A stretch of 49,572 nucleotides of DNA. Source: Aquipuribacter sp. SD81. Its GTDB lineage: Bacteria; Actinomycetota; Actinomycetes; Actinomycetales; JBBAYJ01. The translations under genes and the position numbers were made by a program. The notes beneath the pieces are model-generated. The model made no database searches, had not been told where the DNA came from, and saw only the letters and a program-made list of their open reading frames with translations. Location of the stretch: NCBI RefSeq assembly GCF_037153975.1, contig NZ_JBBAYJ010000028.1, positions 1 to 49,572 of the forward strand. Direction: 5' to 3'. How positions within the stretch are numbered: the first letter of the stretch is position 1; each line of letters opens with the position of its first letter. Below are positions 9,541 to 18,125 of the stretch, piece after piece.

Positions 9541-10002
9541 TCAGTCGAACCAGATGGCGGTCTCGCGCTCGGCCGACTCCGGGGAGTCGCTGCCGTGCAC
9601 GAGGTTCTGCTGCACGCGCAGCCCCCAGTCCCGTCCGAGGTCGCCGCGGATGGTTCCCGGCGCGGCCGCCGTCGGGTCCGTCGCACCGAGCAGGCTCCGG
9701 ACGCCCTGGACGACGCCGTGCCCCTCGACGACCGCGACGACGACGGGCCCGGAGAGCATGAACTCGACGAGCGGCTCGTAGAACGGCTTGCCCTCGTGCT
9801 CGGCGTAGTGGCGGGCGAGCAGCTCGCGGGTCGCGTAGCGCATCTCCAGGCGCGCGAGCGTGTAGCCCTTCGTCTCGATACGGCGCAGCACCTCCCCGGT
9901 GAGGCCGCGGGCGACGCCGTCCGGCTTGACGATGACGAGCGTGGACTCCGTCGTCGGCTCGGCGGTGGGCTGGGAGGGCGCGGACGCCTGCGGCTCGCTC
10001 AC
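9541..10002 (-). CDS. ndk: nucleoside diphosphate kinase
   Basis: 153 residues. It transfers the gamma-phosphate between nucleoside tri- and diphosphates through a phosphohistidine. The fold starts [14 protein letters not shown]; the active-site histidine is H136 in [15 protein letters not shown]. About 17 residues precede the usual start, so the N-terminus is slightly long. No SD precedes the GTG; TAGGGT ends 8 nt upstream, and its TAG is the stop codon of the DUF4233 gene, so ndk is probably transcribed as a leaderless mRNA from within that junction as well as by read-through. Confidence 0.96.
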   Translation of the reverse strand: MSEPQASAPSQPTAEPTTESTLVIVKPDGVARGLTGEVLRRIETKGYTLARLEMRYATRELLARHYAEHEGKPFYEPLVEFMLSGPVVVAVVEGHGVVQGVRSLLGATDPTAAAPGTIRGDLGRDWGLRVQQNLVHGSDSPESAERETAIWFD

Positions 10003-10010
10003 GAGCGGCA

Positions 10011-10016
10011 ACCCTA
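10011..10016 (-). promoter_or_regulatory. candidate -10 (TAGGGT) for leaderless ndk, sharing a stop codon
   Basis: TAGGGT fits TAnnnT and ends 8 nt before the ndk GTG. Its first three bases are the TAG stop of the upstream DUF4233 gene (10014-10016), so the two functions overlap. Confidence 0.4.
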
Positions 10017-10376
10017 GCCGGGCGCCGGCCCGCCGTCCGCGGCGCTCCACGCCGCCCGCTCCCGCTCCACCCGGGTGCCGAGCACGACGGCGGCGACCCA
10101 CAGCCCGGTGAACAGCAGCCCGATGACGAGCATGGTGGCGACCAGCAGCCCCGTCGCGACGACGACGACCTGCAGCAGGGAGCCGACCCAGTAGCCACCG
10201 GGGCGACCGAGGAGACCCGAGGCGACGACGAGGAGCGCGGCCAGCGCGAGGCCGCCGCCCACCGCCTGCGCCGTGCCGAGGCCCGTCAGGTCCTTCGCGA
10301 CCAGGGCGGCGAAGACCACGACGAGCGCCTCGAAGACGAGGACGGTCGCCCCCATCGCCCGCTTCGGGTCACGCAC
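10014..10376 (-). CDS. DUF4233 family membrane protein
   Basis: 120 residues with four predicted membrane segments: [56 protein letters not shown] and [18 protein letters not shown]. The charged ends are short. The GTG start at 10376 overlaps the folC stop by 8 nt. DUF4233 proteins are a constant small companion of folC and ndk in actinobacteria; no biochemical role is established. The folC-DUF4233-ndk order here matches that. Confidence 0.85.
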   Translation of the reverse strand: MRDPKRAMGATVLVFEALVVVFAALVAKDLTGLGTAQAVGGGLALAALLVVASGLLGRPGGYWVGSLLQVVVVATGLLVATMLVIGLLFTGLWVAAVVLGTRVERERAAWSAADGGPAPG

Positions 10377-11931
10377 GCCCGCCGGCCTCCTCGTCGTCGT
10401 CGAGCACGGTCGGGTCGTCGAGGAACGCGCTGTCCTCGGGGGCCTCGTAGCGGTCGTCGCCGGGGTCGGCCCAGTCGTCGCCCAGCAGGCGGCGCTCGGT
10501 GTCGGTGGCGACGACGCTGACCCCCCGGCTCGTCGTGTCGACCGCCACGGCGTCGGGGTCGGCGGCCCCGAGCAGCGTCCGGGCGTGCGCGACGAGCAGC
10601 ACCGAGCCGGTGACGACGACCCCCGAGGCGACCCCCCCGGCCGGGTCGGCGGTGTCCGCGAGCGCCACGGCCCGGTCGAGGGCGTCGGTGAGGCGGGGTG
10701 CCACGTGGACCCGGTCCTCGCCGAGGACGTCCCGCGCCACCGCCGCGAGGTCGTCGGCGGGCAGGGCGCGCTCCGTCGGGGCGGTCGTCACCACGACCTC
10801 GTGCAGCGCCGGCTCCAGCACGTCGAGCACGGCACCGGCGTCCTTGTCGGCCATGAGGCCCACGACCCCGACGAGCCGCGTCCCCGGGAAGGCCTCGTCC
10901 AGGCCGGCGACGAGCGCCTCGGCGCCCGCCGGGTTGTGCGCGGCGTCGACGACGACGAGCGGCCCGCGGCGCACGGGCTCCATCCGCCCGGGCGCGTCGA
11001 CGTGGGCGAAGGCGTCGCGCACCAGGTCGGCGTCCAGCCCCGTCCCCCCGGCACCGCCGGAGCCGAGGAACGCCTCGACCGCGGCGAGCGCGACCACGGC
11101 GTTGCCGGCCTGGTGCGCCCCGTGCAGGGGGAGGTACACGTCGTCCGCGCCGCCGACGAGGCCCTTGAGGGTGACCCGCTGGCCGCCGACGGCGACGTCG
11201 CGCTGGAGCACGCCGAACTCGATGCCCTCGCGCGCGACGACGGCGCCCACCTCCTGCGCGCGCGCCAGGAGCACCTCGGCGACCTCGACCGGCTGCTGCG
11301 CGGTGACGAGGACGGAGCCCTCCTTGACGATGCCGCTCTTCTGCGTGGCGATGGACACGAGGTCGTGCCCGAGCCACCGCTCGTGGTCCAGCGCGACGGG
11401 CGTCACCACCGCGACGGTCGCGTCGGCGACGTTGGTGGAGTCCCACGTGCCGCCGAGGCCGACCTCGACGACGGCGACGTCGACCGGGGCGTCGGCGAAC
11501 ACCGCGAACGCCATGCAGGTGAGCACCTCGAAGAACGACAGCCGGGGTCCGCCCTGCTCGAGGCTGCGCGCGTCGACCAGCTCGACGTAGGGGGCGACGT
11601 CGTCCCAGGCGGCGACGAAGGCGGCGTCGTCCAGGCGCAGGCCGTCGACGGTGATGCGCTCCCCCACGTGGCTGAGGTGGGGTGAGGTGAAGCGGCCGGT
11701 GCGCAGACCGTGCTCGCGCAGCAGCCGGTCCACCATGCGCGCGGTCGACGTCTTGCCGTTCGTGCCGGTGACGTGGACGACGGGGTACGCCCGTTGCGGG
11801 TCGCCGAGCAGCTCGAGGACCGCGCGCACCCGTTCCAGGGACGGCTGCGGCGAGTGCTCGGGTGCGCGGTCGAGGATCTCGGCCTGGACCTGCGCGAACC
11901 GGGGGTCCGATGCTGCGGGTGGGACGGTCAC
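10369..11931 (-). CDS. folC: folylpolyglutamate synthase / dihydrofolate synthase FolC
   Basis: 520 residues. It adds glutamate to dihydropteroate and extends folate polyglutamate tails, using ATP. The Mur-ligase-type P-loop TGTNGKTS is at residues 55-62; GRFTSPHLSHVGERI, VVEVGLGGTWDSTN, VVTPVALDHERWLG and VVVDAAHNPAGAEAL are family motifs. A C-terminal acidic tail of about 45 residues (ERRLLGDDWADPGDDRYEAP) goes beyond usual homologues. GTG at 11931 was chosen because homology begins shortly after it; GATGAT 6 nt upstream could serve a leaderless start. The open frame continues upstream but into the preceding gene. Confidence 0.94.
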   Translation of the reverse strand: MTVPPAASDPRFAQVQAEILDRAPEHSPQPSLERVRAVLELLGDPQRAYPVVHVTGTNGKTSTARMVDRLLREHGLRTGRFTSPHLSHVGERITVDGLRLDDAAFVAAWDDVAPYVELVDARSLEQGGPRLSFFEVLTCMAFAVFADAPVDVAVVEVGLGGTWDSTNVADATVAVVTPVALDHERWLGHDLVSIATQKSGIVKEGSVLVTAQQPVEVAEVLLARAQEVGAVVAREGIEFGVLQRDVAVGGQRVTLKGLVGGADDVYLPLHGAHQAGNAVVALAAVEAFLGSGGAGGTGLDADLVRDAFAHVDAPGRMEPVRRGPLVVVDAAHNPAGAEALVAGLDEAFPGTRLVGVVGLMADKDAGAVLDVLEPALHEVVVTTAPTERALPADDLAAVARDVLGEDRVHVAPRLTDALDRAVALADTADPAGGVASGVVVTGSVLLVAHARTLLGAADPDAVAVDTTSRGVSVVATDTERRLLGDDWADPGDDRYEAPEDSAFLDDPTVLDDDEEAGGRA

Positions 11932-11972
11932 GGACCCATCATCCCAGCGGCGGGCGCGGGCGCCGCGCCGCC

Positions 11973-12605
11973 TCAGCCTGCCGGCAGGACGCGGACCGCC
12001 CGGACGCCGGGGGCGACCCGTGCCGTCGTGCGGAGCAGCGCCGTCGGCACCTCCTGGTCCACGAGCAGGTCGCGGACCGTCCTCGCCCGCTCCTCGGCGA
12101 GCGCGACCCCGGCCGGGCCCTCCGGGCCCTCCGCCACCCCCTCCACGACGACCGGGCCGGCACCGGGAGCCCGCAGCGTGGCGGCGAGCCCCGTCAGGGC
12201 CGACGCCGCCTGCTCGTCGACGACGGAGCCGACCGCGAACGTCACGGCCAGGAGCGGCTCGACGGCGTCCCCGGTCACGGGACCGTCCGCACCGGCCGGC
12301 GTCGCGGCGCCCGACGGGCCGGTCGGGCCGCTCGTCGGGCCGCTCGTCGGGCCGCTCGTCGGGCCGCTCGTCGGGCCGGTCGGGCCGCTCGTCGGGCCGC
12401 TCGTCCCCGCAGCCGGGGGCGGCGTCGGGGCCGCCGCCGTGACGGTGTCCGGGGGTCGGGCGACGGCGGCCTGCCCCGCGAGCACGGCCAGCAGGCCGCC
12501 GGCGGCGACGACGACGACCGGGACGCGGCGACGCCGCCGGGGCAGCCAGTACGTCACGGTCGCCGGCGCCCGGTCCGGCCCCCGGTCGCCGCCCGTGGGC
12601 CTCAC
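11973..12605 (-). CDS. membrane-anchored protein with GPTS repeats and OmpA-like C-terminal domain
   Basis: 210 residues. An Arg-rich cytoplasmic start (WLPRRRRR, about 20-26) precedes one membrane segment (VPVVVVAAGGLLAVLAGQAA, about 28-47). A Pro/Gly/Thr/Ser linker follows, with tandem GPTS units at about residues 68-97. The last 95 residues resemble an OmpA-type fold in outline: a beta start (LLAVTFAVGSVVDEQAASAL), a VVEGVAEG strand and LAEERARTVRDLLVDQEVP. The canonical OmpA peptidoglycan-binding Asp and Arg positions are only partly recognisable, so binding to peptidoglycan is inference. Its GTG overlaps the stop of the next gene upstream (GTGA), indicating joint expression. Confidence 0.75.
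   Translation of the reverse strand: MRPTGGDRGPDRAPATVTYWLPRRRRRVPVVVVAAGGLLAVLAGQAAVARPPDTVTAAAPTPPPAAGTSGPTSGPTGPTSGPTSGPTSGPTSGPTGPSGAATPAGADGPVTGDAVEPLLAVTFAVGSVVDEQAASALTGLAATLRAPGAGPVVVEGVAEGPEGPAGVALAEERARTVRDLLVDQEVPTALLRTTARVAPGVRAVRVLPAG
12316..12405 (-). repeat. 12-nt tandem repeat (GPTS-coding)
   Basis: On the plus strand GGGCCGCTCGTC is repeated exactly at 12325, 12337, 12349, 12361, 12382 and 12394. Two 9-nt variants (GGGCCGGTC) lie at 12316 and 12373. The pattern 9-12-12-12-12-9-12-12 fills 90 nt without interruption. Each 12-nt unit encodes four residues, so slippage would change linker length but not the frame. Confidence 0.9.
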
Positions 12606-12898
12606 GCGTCCGGAGGGGTGCGGGCGGGCCGCCTACCCGCCCAGTCGGCGGCGCTCTCCCCGGAGCCGTCACCGGGACCGTCCGCCGACCCGCCGGCGGT
12701 CCCGCCGAGCAGCCGCGGGAGGTGGGCGTCGGTGGCCGCGAGCTCCCGCTCGAGGCGGTCGGACATGATGGCGAGGGCCTCCTCGCGCGTCAGCCGCGCC
12801 CGCACGAACTGCCGGCCCCACCACAGCCACCCGACGAGCAGCCCGAGCGCGAAGGCCGCACCCGTCAGCAGGACGGGGACGGCGCCCGGCCAGGCCAC
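12602..12898 (-). CDS. 98-residue membrane-anchored hypothetical protein
   Basis: GTG at 12898 has GGAGGAGG about 6 nt upstream. One N-terminal membrane segment (PVLLTGAAFALGLLVGWLWW, about 8-27) is followed by a basic stretch (GRQFVRARLTREEALAIMSD) that probably forms a cytoplasmic helix. The rest is a Gly/Ser/Asp-rich tail. It overlaps the OmpA-like gene by 4 nt, so the two form a small envelope operon between the XRE regulator and folC. Family not recognised. Confidence 0.75.
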   Translation of the reverse strand: MAWPGAVPVLLTGAAFALGLLVGWLWWGRQFVRARLTREEALAIMSDRLERELAATDAHLPRLLGGTAGGSADGPGDGSGESAADWAGRRPARTPPDA

Positions 12899-12961
12899 GG
12901 CGACCTCCTCCGCTCGACGCGCCCGGGCGCGGCGCGCCGACGGGGCGGCCCGGGTCGCCTC

Positions 12962-12967
12962 ACGCTA
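12962..12967 (-). promoter_or_regulatory. candidate -10 (TAGCGT) for the two envelope genes
   Basis: TAGCGT lies 63 nt before the GTG at 12898 in the 125-nt gap after the XRE regulator gene, giving an estimated leader of 57 nt that carries the SD. Confidence 0.35.
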
Positions 12968-13023
12968 CCGGCACGCGGGTCCGGCCCGGGACCCCCGGTC
13001 CGCTCGCCGGGGGCCGGGCCGGT

Positions 13024-14361
13024 TCACGCCTCGCGGCGCACCGGTTGCGGGCGGGAGACCGACCCGCGCACGCCCAGGGCGTCGAAGGCCTGCTGGAACG
13101 CTCCGAGGGCGGCCTCGGCGCGGCCGATCTCCATGAGCCGGTCCCCGAGGTCGCGCCACGCCTGGGCGGCCTGACGGGAGGCGGACATCATGGCGAGCGC
13201 GTCGCCGGCCCGGCGGTACTCCGCCTCGGCGCCCGTGTGGTCGCCGCCGGCCGCCAGCGCGTCGCCGAGCACGGTCCGCGCGACCCCCGCCTCCAGCCGC
13301 GGCGTGCCGCCGAGCGCCGCCAGCGCCGAGCGGGCGGCGTCCTCGGCGAGGGCGGCGTCGCCGGAGCGCAGGTACGCCGTCGCCCGGATGCGGTGCCAGT
13401 ACGCGAGGTCGACCTCGCTGCCCAGCTGCTCCAGCGGCTCCCGGATCGAGGTGAGGGCGTCCACGGCCTCGTCCACCTCGGGCGGGTCGGCGGACAGCAG
13501 CAGCGACGCGAGCGCGAGCTTCAGGCGGAAGAAGTCGCGGTTGTCGGGCCCCTCGGACAGGAACGCGACGGCCCGGCGCGCGTGGTGCAGGGCCCGCTCC
13601 ACGTGCCCGCTCTCCTCGGCGACGAGCGCGGCGTTCCAGTGCAGGCTGCCCTGGCCCGTGCGGCTGCCGACGCGCTCGGCGTCCTGGAGCATCTCCTCGG
13701 CGAGGTGCTGGGCGTACAGCAGGTCGCCGCGCTCCATGTGGACCCCGACGAGGGTCGCGGCCAGGCGCAGGTGCTCGTCGGTGCCGGCCGAGCCCAGCCG
13801 GGTGGACGCGGCGACGGCCTCGGCGCCGGCGTCGGCGGCCTGGTTGAGGTCGCCGGACTCGACGAGGCACTGCAGCAGCAGGATGCCGGTCTCCGACACC
13901 CCGACGGCGGCGTCGCCGGTGAGCGCGCGCCGGTGCAGCGGCAGCAGCGTGGTGAGCGCGTCCTCGAGGGCTCCCGAGCGCTCCAGCGCCCGGCACAGCA
14001 CGAGCACGGCCTCGTCGTGCAGCCGACGCGGGGCGCCCCGGGCCGCGAGCACGGCGCGGGCGCGCGTGGTGGCCTCGTCGAGGTCACCGGTGACGAGAGC
14101 GTGACGGGCGTGCTCGAGCTCGAGCTCGGGCACCCGCTCCTCCGGCGCGGCGCTGCCGTGGCGCAGGAAGTGCGCGGACACGTCGAGGCGCTCGGCCAGC
14201 TTCTCCAGCACGGCGTCGCTCGGCGTGCGCTTGCCCGACTCGATGAGCGAGAGGTAGCTCGGCGACAGGTCCGGTCCGGCGAGCTGCGTCTGCGACACCC
14301 GGCGCTCCTCCCGCACCGCCCGCAGCCGCTCGCCGAGTCCCCCGGTGGTCCCCTCCGACAT
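13024..14361 (-). CDS. XRE-family HTH regulator with C-terminal TPR domain
   Basis: 445 residues; ATG at 14361 has GGAGGAGG 4-6 nt upstream. Residues 8-65 are an XRE helix-turn-helix (LGERLRAVREERRVSQTQLA, then SPSYLSLIESGKRTPS). The remaining 370 residues are all-helical TPR-like repeats, for example LHDEAVLVLCRALERSGALE, GSLHWNAALVAEESGHVERA and AWRDLGDRLMEIGRAEAALG. This is the architecture of cytoplasmic peptide-receptor regulators (RRNPP type), although many TPR-HTH proteins in actinobacteria have no known ligand. It is divergent, 152 nt away, from a tiny gene for a secreted peptide. Regulator assignment is firm; peptide control is inference. Confidence 0.88.
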   Translation of the reverse strand: MSEGTTGGLGERLRAVREERRVSQTQLAGPDLSPSYLSLIESGKRTPSDAVLEKLAERLDVSAHFLRHGSAAPEERVPELELEHARHALVTGDLDEATTRARAVLAARGAPRRLHDEAVLVLCRALERSGALEDALTTLLPLHRRALTGDAAVGVSETGILLLQCLVESGDLNQAADAGAEAVAASTRLGSAGTDEHLRLAATLVGVHMERGDLLYAQHLAEEMLQDAERVGSRTGQGSLHWNAALVAEESGHVERALHHARRAVAFLSEGPDNRDFFRLKLALASLLLSADPPEVDEAVDALTSIREPLEQLGSEVDLAYWHRIRATAYLRSGDAALAEDAARSALAALGGTPRLEAGVARTVLGDALAAGGDHTGAEAEYRRAGDALAMMSASRQAAQAWRDLGDRLMEIGRAEAALGAFQQAFDALGVRGSVSRPQPVRREA

Positions 14362-14410
14362 GTGTCCTCCTCCGCGGGCCGCGGAACGCTCCGACGGGCC
14401 CTGCCGGTCA

Positions 14411-14416
14411 ACACTA
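14411..14416 (-). promoter_or_regulatory. candidate -10 (TAGTGT) for the XRE-TPR gene
   Basis: TAGTGT on the minus strand would start RNA near 14404, about 43 nt before the ATG. GGTCAA (14406-14411) and TTGACC (14452-14457) flank the centre of this divergent intergenic region as an inverted pair and could be operator half-sites. Confidence 0.35.
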
Positions 14417-14513
14417 GACCCAGAGCCTGTGACTGAGCCATGCTTCCGCCATTGACCACTGGGCGTGCTCGTCCGACCACGGCCCGCCGCACCGCTACCC
14501 CAGGAGCCACACC

Positions 14514-14645
14514 ATGCGCCCCAGCCGACGCACCCTCGCCGCCGCCGCCCTGCTCGCCGCCCTGCTCGCAGGAGCGGCCGGCACCGCGGCCCAGGCGGCC
14601 GAGGACGAGGCCTTCGGTCCCGGCCCCATGTGCTGCGCGGGCTGA
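14514..14645 (+). CDS. 43-residue secreted peptide, divergent from the XRE-TPR regulator
   Basis: ATG at 14514 has AGGAG 8 nt upstream, a good ribosome site where nothing else needs one. The product has a classical signal peptide: basic start MRPSRRT, hydrophobic core of Ala/Leu (about residues 8-22) and an AQA-A cleavage region at 26-29. The remaining 14-residue tail is acidic then small and thiol-bearing, ending GPGPMCCAG. It is divergent from the XRE-TPR gene and is followed by a strong hairpin. A secreted signal, or a metal-binding or cell-surface micropeptide, would both fit; the position next to a TPR regulator favours a signal. No family is recognised. Confidence 0.6.
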   Translation: MRPSRRTLAAAALLAALLAGAAGTAAQAAEDEAFGPGPMCCAG

Positions 14646-14674
14646 CCCGCACCGCGCCCCTCACCCGACCGCGC

Positions 14675-14704
14675 GGGACGCCCCCGCGGTCGCGGGGACG
14701 TCCC
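14675..14704. terminator. hairpin between the peptide gene and ileS (convergent)
   Basis: The 30-nt sequence pairs 1-6 with 25-30 (GGGACG / CGTCCC) and 8-13 with 18-23 (CCCCGC / GCGGGG), with one C-A mismatch and a 4-nt loop. It lies 29 nt past the peptide stop and 25 nt past the ileS stop, so it can serve both strands. No U tract is seen, as is usual for this GC range. Confidence 0.6.
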
Positions 14705-14729
14705 GGGGTCGACCCGGGCGCGTCGGGCG

Positions 14730-17700
14730 TCAGACGCGGGTGACGGCGACCCGGGCGGTCTCGGCCGGCACGTCGCCCGTCGTCACGACGACGTCCTGCG
14801 CGAGCGTCTCCCGCGCGAGGAGACCGAGGTGCTCCTCGGCGGCCGCCCGCCGCTCGGCCGCGACGACGAGCTCGACCCGGACCCGGTCCGACACGTGCAG
14901 CCCGGCGACACGGCGCGCGTCCTGCACGAGCCGGACGACGTCGCGCGCCCAGCCCTCGCGCTCCAGCTCGTCGGTGACGCCGGTGTCGAGGACGACGAAC
15001 CCACCGCCCGGCAGGGCGGCCGCGGCCCCGCCGGAGCCGCCGCCGACGACCGTCGTGAGCTCGTACTCGCCGGCCAGCAGGGGGACGCCGCCGCACACCA
15101 CGCCGTCGCTGCCCTCCGACCAGTCGCCGGCGCGGGCCGCACCGATCACCTGCTGCACCTGACGACCCAGCCGGGGACCGGCGGCGCGGGCGTTGACGGT
15201 GAGGCGCCGCTCGACGTCGACGCCGACCTCGTGCGCCTGCTCGACCGAGAGCAGGCGGACCTCGTGCACGTTGAGCTCGGCGCGCACGAGGTCGACGAGG
15301 GGGGCGACGCGGTCGGGCTCGGCGACGGCCACCGTGAGCGCGCGCAGCGGCTGACGCACGCGCAGCCCGGCCGCCTTGCGCAGACCGAGGGCGGCCGAGG
15401 CGACGTCGCGCACCTCGTCCATCGCGGCGACGAGCGCGTCGTCGGCGGGCAGGGCGGTTGGGTCGGGCCAGTCCTCCAGGTGCACCGATCGACCACCGGT
15501 GAGCCCGCGCCACACCTCCTCCGTCACCAGCGGCAGCAGCGGCGCGCCGAGCCGGGTCAGCACCTCCAGCGCGGTGTGGAGCGTGTCGACCGCCGCCTGG
15601 CCCTCGGGGGTCTCCGCGGTCCAGAACCGGTCGCGGGAGCGTCGCACGTACCAGTTGGTCATCGCCTCGAGCACCTCGCGGTACTCCCCCGCCGCCACCG
15701 CGAGCTCGCTCGCCTCCATCGCGGCCGTCACGCGCTCCACGGCCGTCCGGACCCGCGCGAGCAGGTAGCGGTCGAGGACGTGCGGGGAGTCGGTCCGGGT
15801 GCGCCCGACGGTCCCCGCGGCGCCGGCGTACAGCTGCAGGAAGTACCAGGTGCTCCACAGCGGCAGCAGCACCTGCCGGACGGTGTCGCGGATGCCCTGC
15901 TCGGTGACGACGAGGTTGCCGCCCCGGAGCACCGGAGAGCTCATGAGGAACCACCGCATGGCGTCGGCGCCGTCGCGGTCGAAGACCTCGCGCACGTCCG
16001 GGTAGTTGCGCAGCGACTTGCTCATCTTGCGCCCGTCGTCGCCCAGCAGGATGCCGTGCACGAGGCACGTGCGGAACGCGGGCCGGTCGAACAGGGCCGT
16101 GGCGAGCACGTGCAGCGTGTAGAACCAGCCGCGGACCTGCCCGTTGTACTCGACGATGAAGTCGCCCGGGTAGTGGTGCTCGAACCAGTCGGCGTTCTCG
16201 AACGGGTAGTGCACCTGGGCGAAGGGCATGGAGCCGGACTCGAACCAGCAGTCGAGCACCTCCGGCACCCGGCGCATCGTGGAGCGGCCCGTCGGGTCGT
16301 CCGGGTTGGGGCGGGTGAGCTCGTCGACGACCGGGCGGTGCAGGTCGGTCGGGCGCACGCCGAAGTCGCGCTCGAGGTCGTCGAGGGAGCCGTAGACGTC
16401 GACGCGCGGGTAGGCGGGGTCGTCGGAGACCCACACGGGGATGGGCGAGCCCCAGAACCGGTTGCGGCTGATCGACCAGTCGCGGGCGTTGGCGAGCCAC
16501 TGGCCGAAGGAGCCGTCCTTCACGTGGCCGGGCACCCAGTCGATCTGCTCGTTGAGCTCGAGCATGCGGTCCTTGAACGCCGTCACCTTGACGAACCAGC
16601 TGCTGACGGCCCGGTAGATGAGCGCGTTGCCGCAGCGCCAGCAGTGCGGGTACGGGTGCTCGTAGGACTCGTGGCGCAGCAGCAGCCCCCGCTCGCGCAG
16701 CGCCCGGGCGATCGGGGTGTTGGCCTCGAACACGTGCATGCCGGCGAAGTCAGGCACCTCGGCGGTGAACTCGCCCTTGCTGTCGACGGGCACGACCGGC
16801 TCGATGCCGGCCGCGTCGGTGACGACCTTGTCCTCCTCGCCGAAGGCGGGCGCGATGTGGACGAGGCCGGTGCCGTCCTCGGTCGTCACGTAGTCGGCCG
16901 CGAGCACCCGGTGGGCGTTCTCCCGGCCGACGAAGTAGTCGAAGGGCGGCGTGTAGCGGCGCCCCAGCAGCGCGGTGCCCTTCATCCGCTCGAGGACCTC
17001 CGGGTCCTCGCCGAGCTCGCGGGCGTAGGCGGCGACGCGCGCCTCGGCGAGCACGAGCCGCTCCCCGGCCCAGTCCCCCTCGCGCGGGCGGACCACGACG
17101 TAGTCGAGCGCGGGGTTGACCGCGGCCGCGAGGTTGCTGGGCAGCGTCCACGGCGTCGTCGTCCACACGAGGGCGAGCTCGCCGGTCTCCAGGCGCAGCC
17201 CGACCGTCACGGCCGGGTCCTGGCGCGGGCGGTAGACGTCGTCCATCCGGGTCTCGGTGTTGCTCAGCGGGGTCTCGCAGCGCCAGCAGTACGCGAGCAC
17301 CCGGAAGCCCTCGTAGACCAGACCCTTGTCGTGGAGCGTCTTGAACGCCCACATGACCGACTCCATGTAGTCGAGGTCGAGGGTCTTGTAGTCGTGCTCG
17401 AAGTCCACCCAGCGCGCCTGGCGGGTGACGTAGTCCTGCCACTCGTCGGTGTAGCGCAGCACCGAGGTGCGGCACGCGTCGTTGAAGCGCGCGACACCGA
17501 GGGCCTCGATCTCGCTCTTGTGGGTGATGCCGAGCTGCCGCTCGGCCTCGACCTCGGCCGGGAGCCCGTGGCAGTCCCACCCGAACCGGCGCTCCACGCG
17601 GCGGCCCTGCATGGTGCGGAACCGCGGCACGACGTCCTTGACGTAGCCGGTGAGCAGGTGCCCGTAGTGCGGCAGGCCGTTGGCGAACGGCGGGCCGTCG

Positions 17701-17900
17701 TAGAAGACGAACTCGTTGTCGCCGTCGGTGCCGGCGGGGCGCGCGGCGACGGAGGCGTCGAAGGTGCCGTCGGCGTCCCAGTAGGCGAGGACGCGCTGCT
17801 CGACCTCGGGGAAGCGGGGGCTGGCGGGGACCTCGCCGCCGTGCCGGGGGTAGCCGGCTCGGGTCGTCGGCTCGGTGGCGGTCTCGGGCGGGGTGCTCAT
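14730..17900 (-). CDS. ileS: isoleucyl-tRNA synthetase (type 2, eukaryote-like)
   Basis: 1056 residues. It charges tRNA-Ile and edits misactivated valine. The HIGH motif appears as HYGH at 78-81 in [25 protein letters not shown] follows; KMSKS is at 625-629. The CP1 editing domain lies between, including [15 protein letters not shown]. Length and the GLPHYGH context match the IleRS2 class found in mycobacteria and eukaryotes, which lacks the usual C-terminal zinc-finger tail; members of this class tend to be insensitive to mupirocin (family knowledge). Expression is under a T-box leader. Confidence 0.96.
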   Translation of the reverse strand: MSTPPETATEPTTRAGYPRHGGEVPASPRFPEVEQRVLAYWDADGTFDASVAARPAGTDGDNEFVFYDGPPFANGLPHYGHLLTGYVKDVVPRFRTMQGRRVERRFGWDCHGLPAEVEAERQLGITHKSEIEALGVARFNDACRTSVLRYTDEWQDYVTRQARWVDFEHDYKTLDLDYMESVMWAFKTLHDKGLVYEGFRVLAYCWRCETPLSNTETRMDDVYRPRQDPAVTVGLRLETGELALVWTTTPWTLPSNLAAAVNPALDYVVVRPREGDWAGERLVLAEARVAAYARELGEDPEVLERMKGTALLGRRYTPPFDYFVGRENAHRVLAADYVTTEDGTGLVHIAPAFGEEDKVVTDAAGIEPVVPVDSKGEFTAEVPDFAGMHVFEANTPIARALRERGLLLRHESYEHPYPHCWRCGNALIYRAVSSWFVKVTAFKDRMLELNEQIDWVPGHVKDGSFGQWLANARDWSISRNRFWGSPIPVWVSDDPAYPRVDVYGSLDDLERDFGVRPTDLHRPVVDELTRPNPDDPTGRSTMRRVPEVLDCWFESGSMPFAQVHYPFENADWFEHHYPGDFIVEYNGQVRGWFYTLHVLATALFDRPAFRTCLVHGILLGDDGRKMSKSLRNYPDVREVFDRDGADAMRWFLMSSPVLRGGNLVVTEQGIRDTVRQVLLPLWSTWYFLQLYAGAAGTVGRTRTDSPHVLDRYLLARVRTAVERVTAAMEASELAVAAGEYREVLEAMTNWYVRRSRDRFWTAETPEGQAAVDTLHTALEVLTRLGAPLLPLVTEEVWRGLTGGRSVHLEDWPDPTALPADDALVAAMDEVRDVASAALGLRKAAGLRVRQPLRALTVAVAEPDRVAPLVDLVRAELNVHEVRLLSVEQAHEVGVDVERRLTVNARAAGPRLGRQVQQVIGAARAGDWSEGSDGVVCGGVPLLAGEYELTTVVGGGSGGAAAALPGGGFVVLDTGVTDELEREGWARDVVRLVQDARRVAGLHVSDRVRVELVVAAERRAAAEEHLGLLARETLAQDVVVTTGDVPAETARVAVTRV

Positions 17901-17910
17901 CGCGGGCTGC

Positions 17911-18119
17911 TCCTCATCGCGTGCGCTGCTGCGACGAGGACGACGGCCCGGGCTCGCCGGGTCACCGCGGTACCACCTCGTGTGCCGCCGTCCCCGCTGG
18001 CTGCGGAGCCGTGCGACCGCTCGTTGACGGCTGTGACGGGCCTACCCGGCCGGATCTACTGGGGTGCGCGCACCCGTTCTCCCGGCGGCTCCCCGGTGAT
18101 GGCCGGATCAGCGCCTGTG
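17911..18119 (-). promoter_or_regulatory. T-box riboswitch controlling ileS translation
   Basis: The minus-strand leader carries the T-box consensus GGTGGTACCGCG at 17966-17977; its TGGT can pair with the ACCA end of uncharged tRNA. Upstream is a short Stem I region with an ATC triplet at 18106-18108 (isoleucine codon; a second ATC is at 18098-18100) and the GGGGAGCC..GGGAGAACGG context of actinobacterial ileS T-boxes. Downstream, TCCTCGTCGC (17931-17940) pairs with GCGATGAGGA (17911-17920), burying the ribosome site. So control is by SD sequestration, not termination. Folding of the antisequestrator is inferred from the family. Confidence 0.88.
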
Positions 18120-18125
18120 GTGACC

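Noticed and set aside
6439-10017. Very long open frame on the plus strand opposite rne and ndk
   Set aside because: The sequence is an Arg/Ala/Val-rich mirror of the GC-biased codons of rne; it has no family motif, and rne on the other strand is unmistakable.
12316-12405. Repeat array as a CRISPR
   Set aside because: Units are contiguous 9- or 12-nt coding repeats with no spacers and lie in frame inside a gene.
14406-14457. GGTCAA / TTGACC as a pair of divergent -35 elements
   Set aside because: At 17-nt spacing neither has a convincing -10 (CGTTCC and GACCAC); kept only as possible operator half-sites.
17901-17960. A transcription terminator in the ileS T-box
   Set aside because: No hairpin followed by a U tract is present; the stable stem directly hides the SD, so control is translational.
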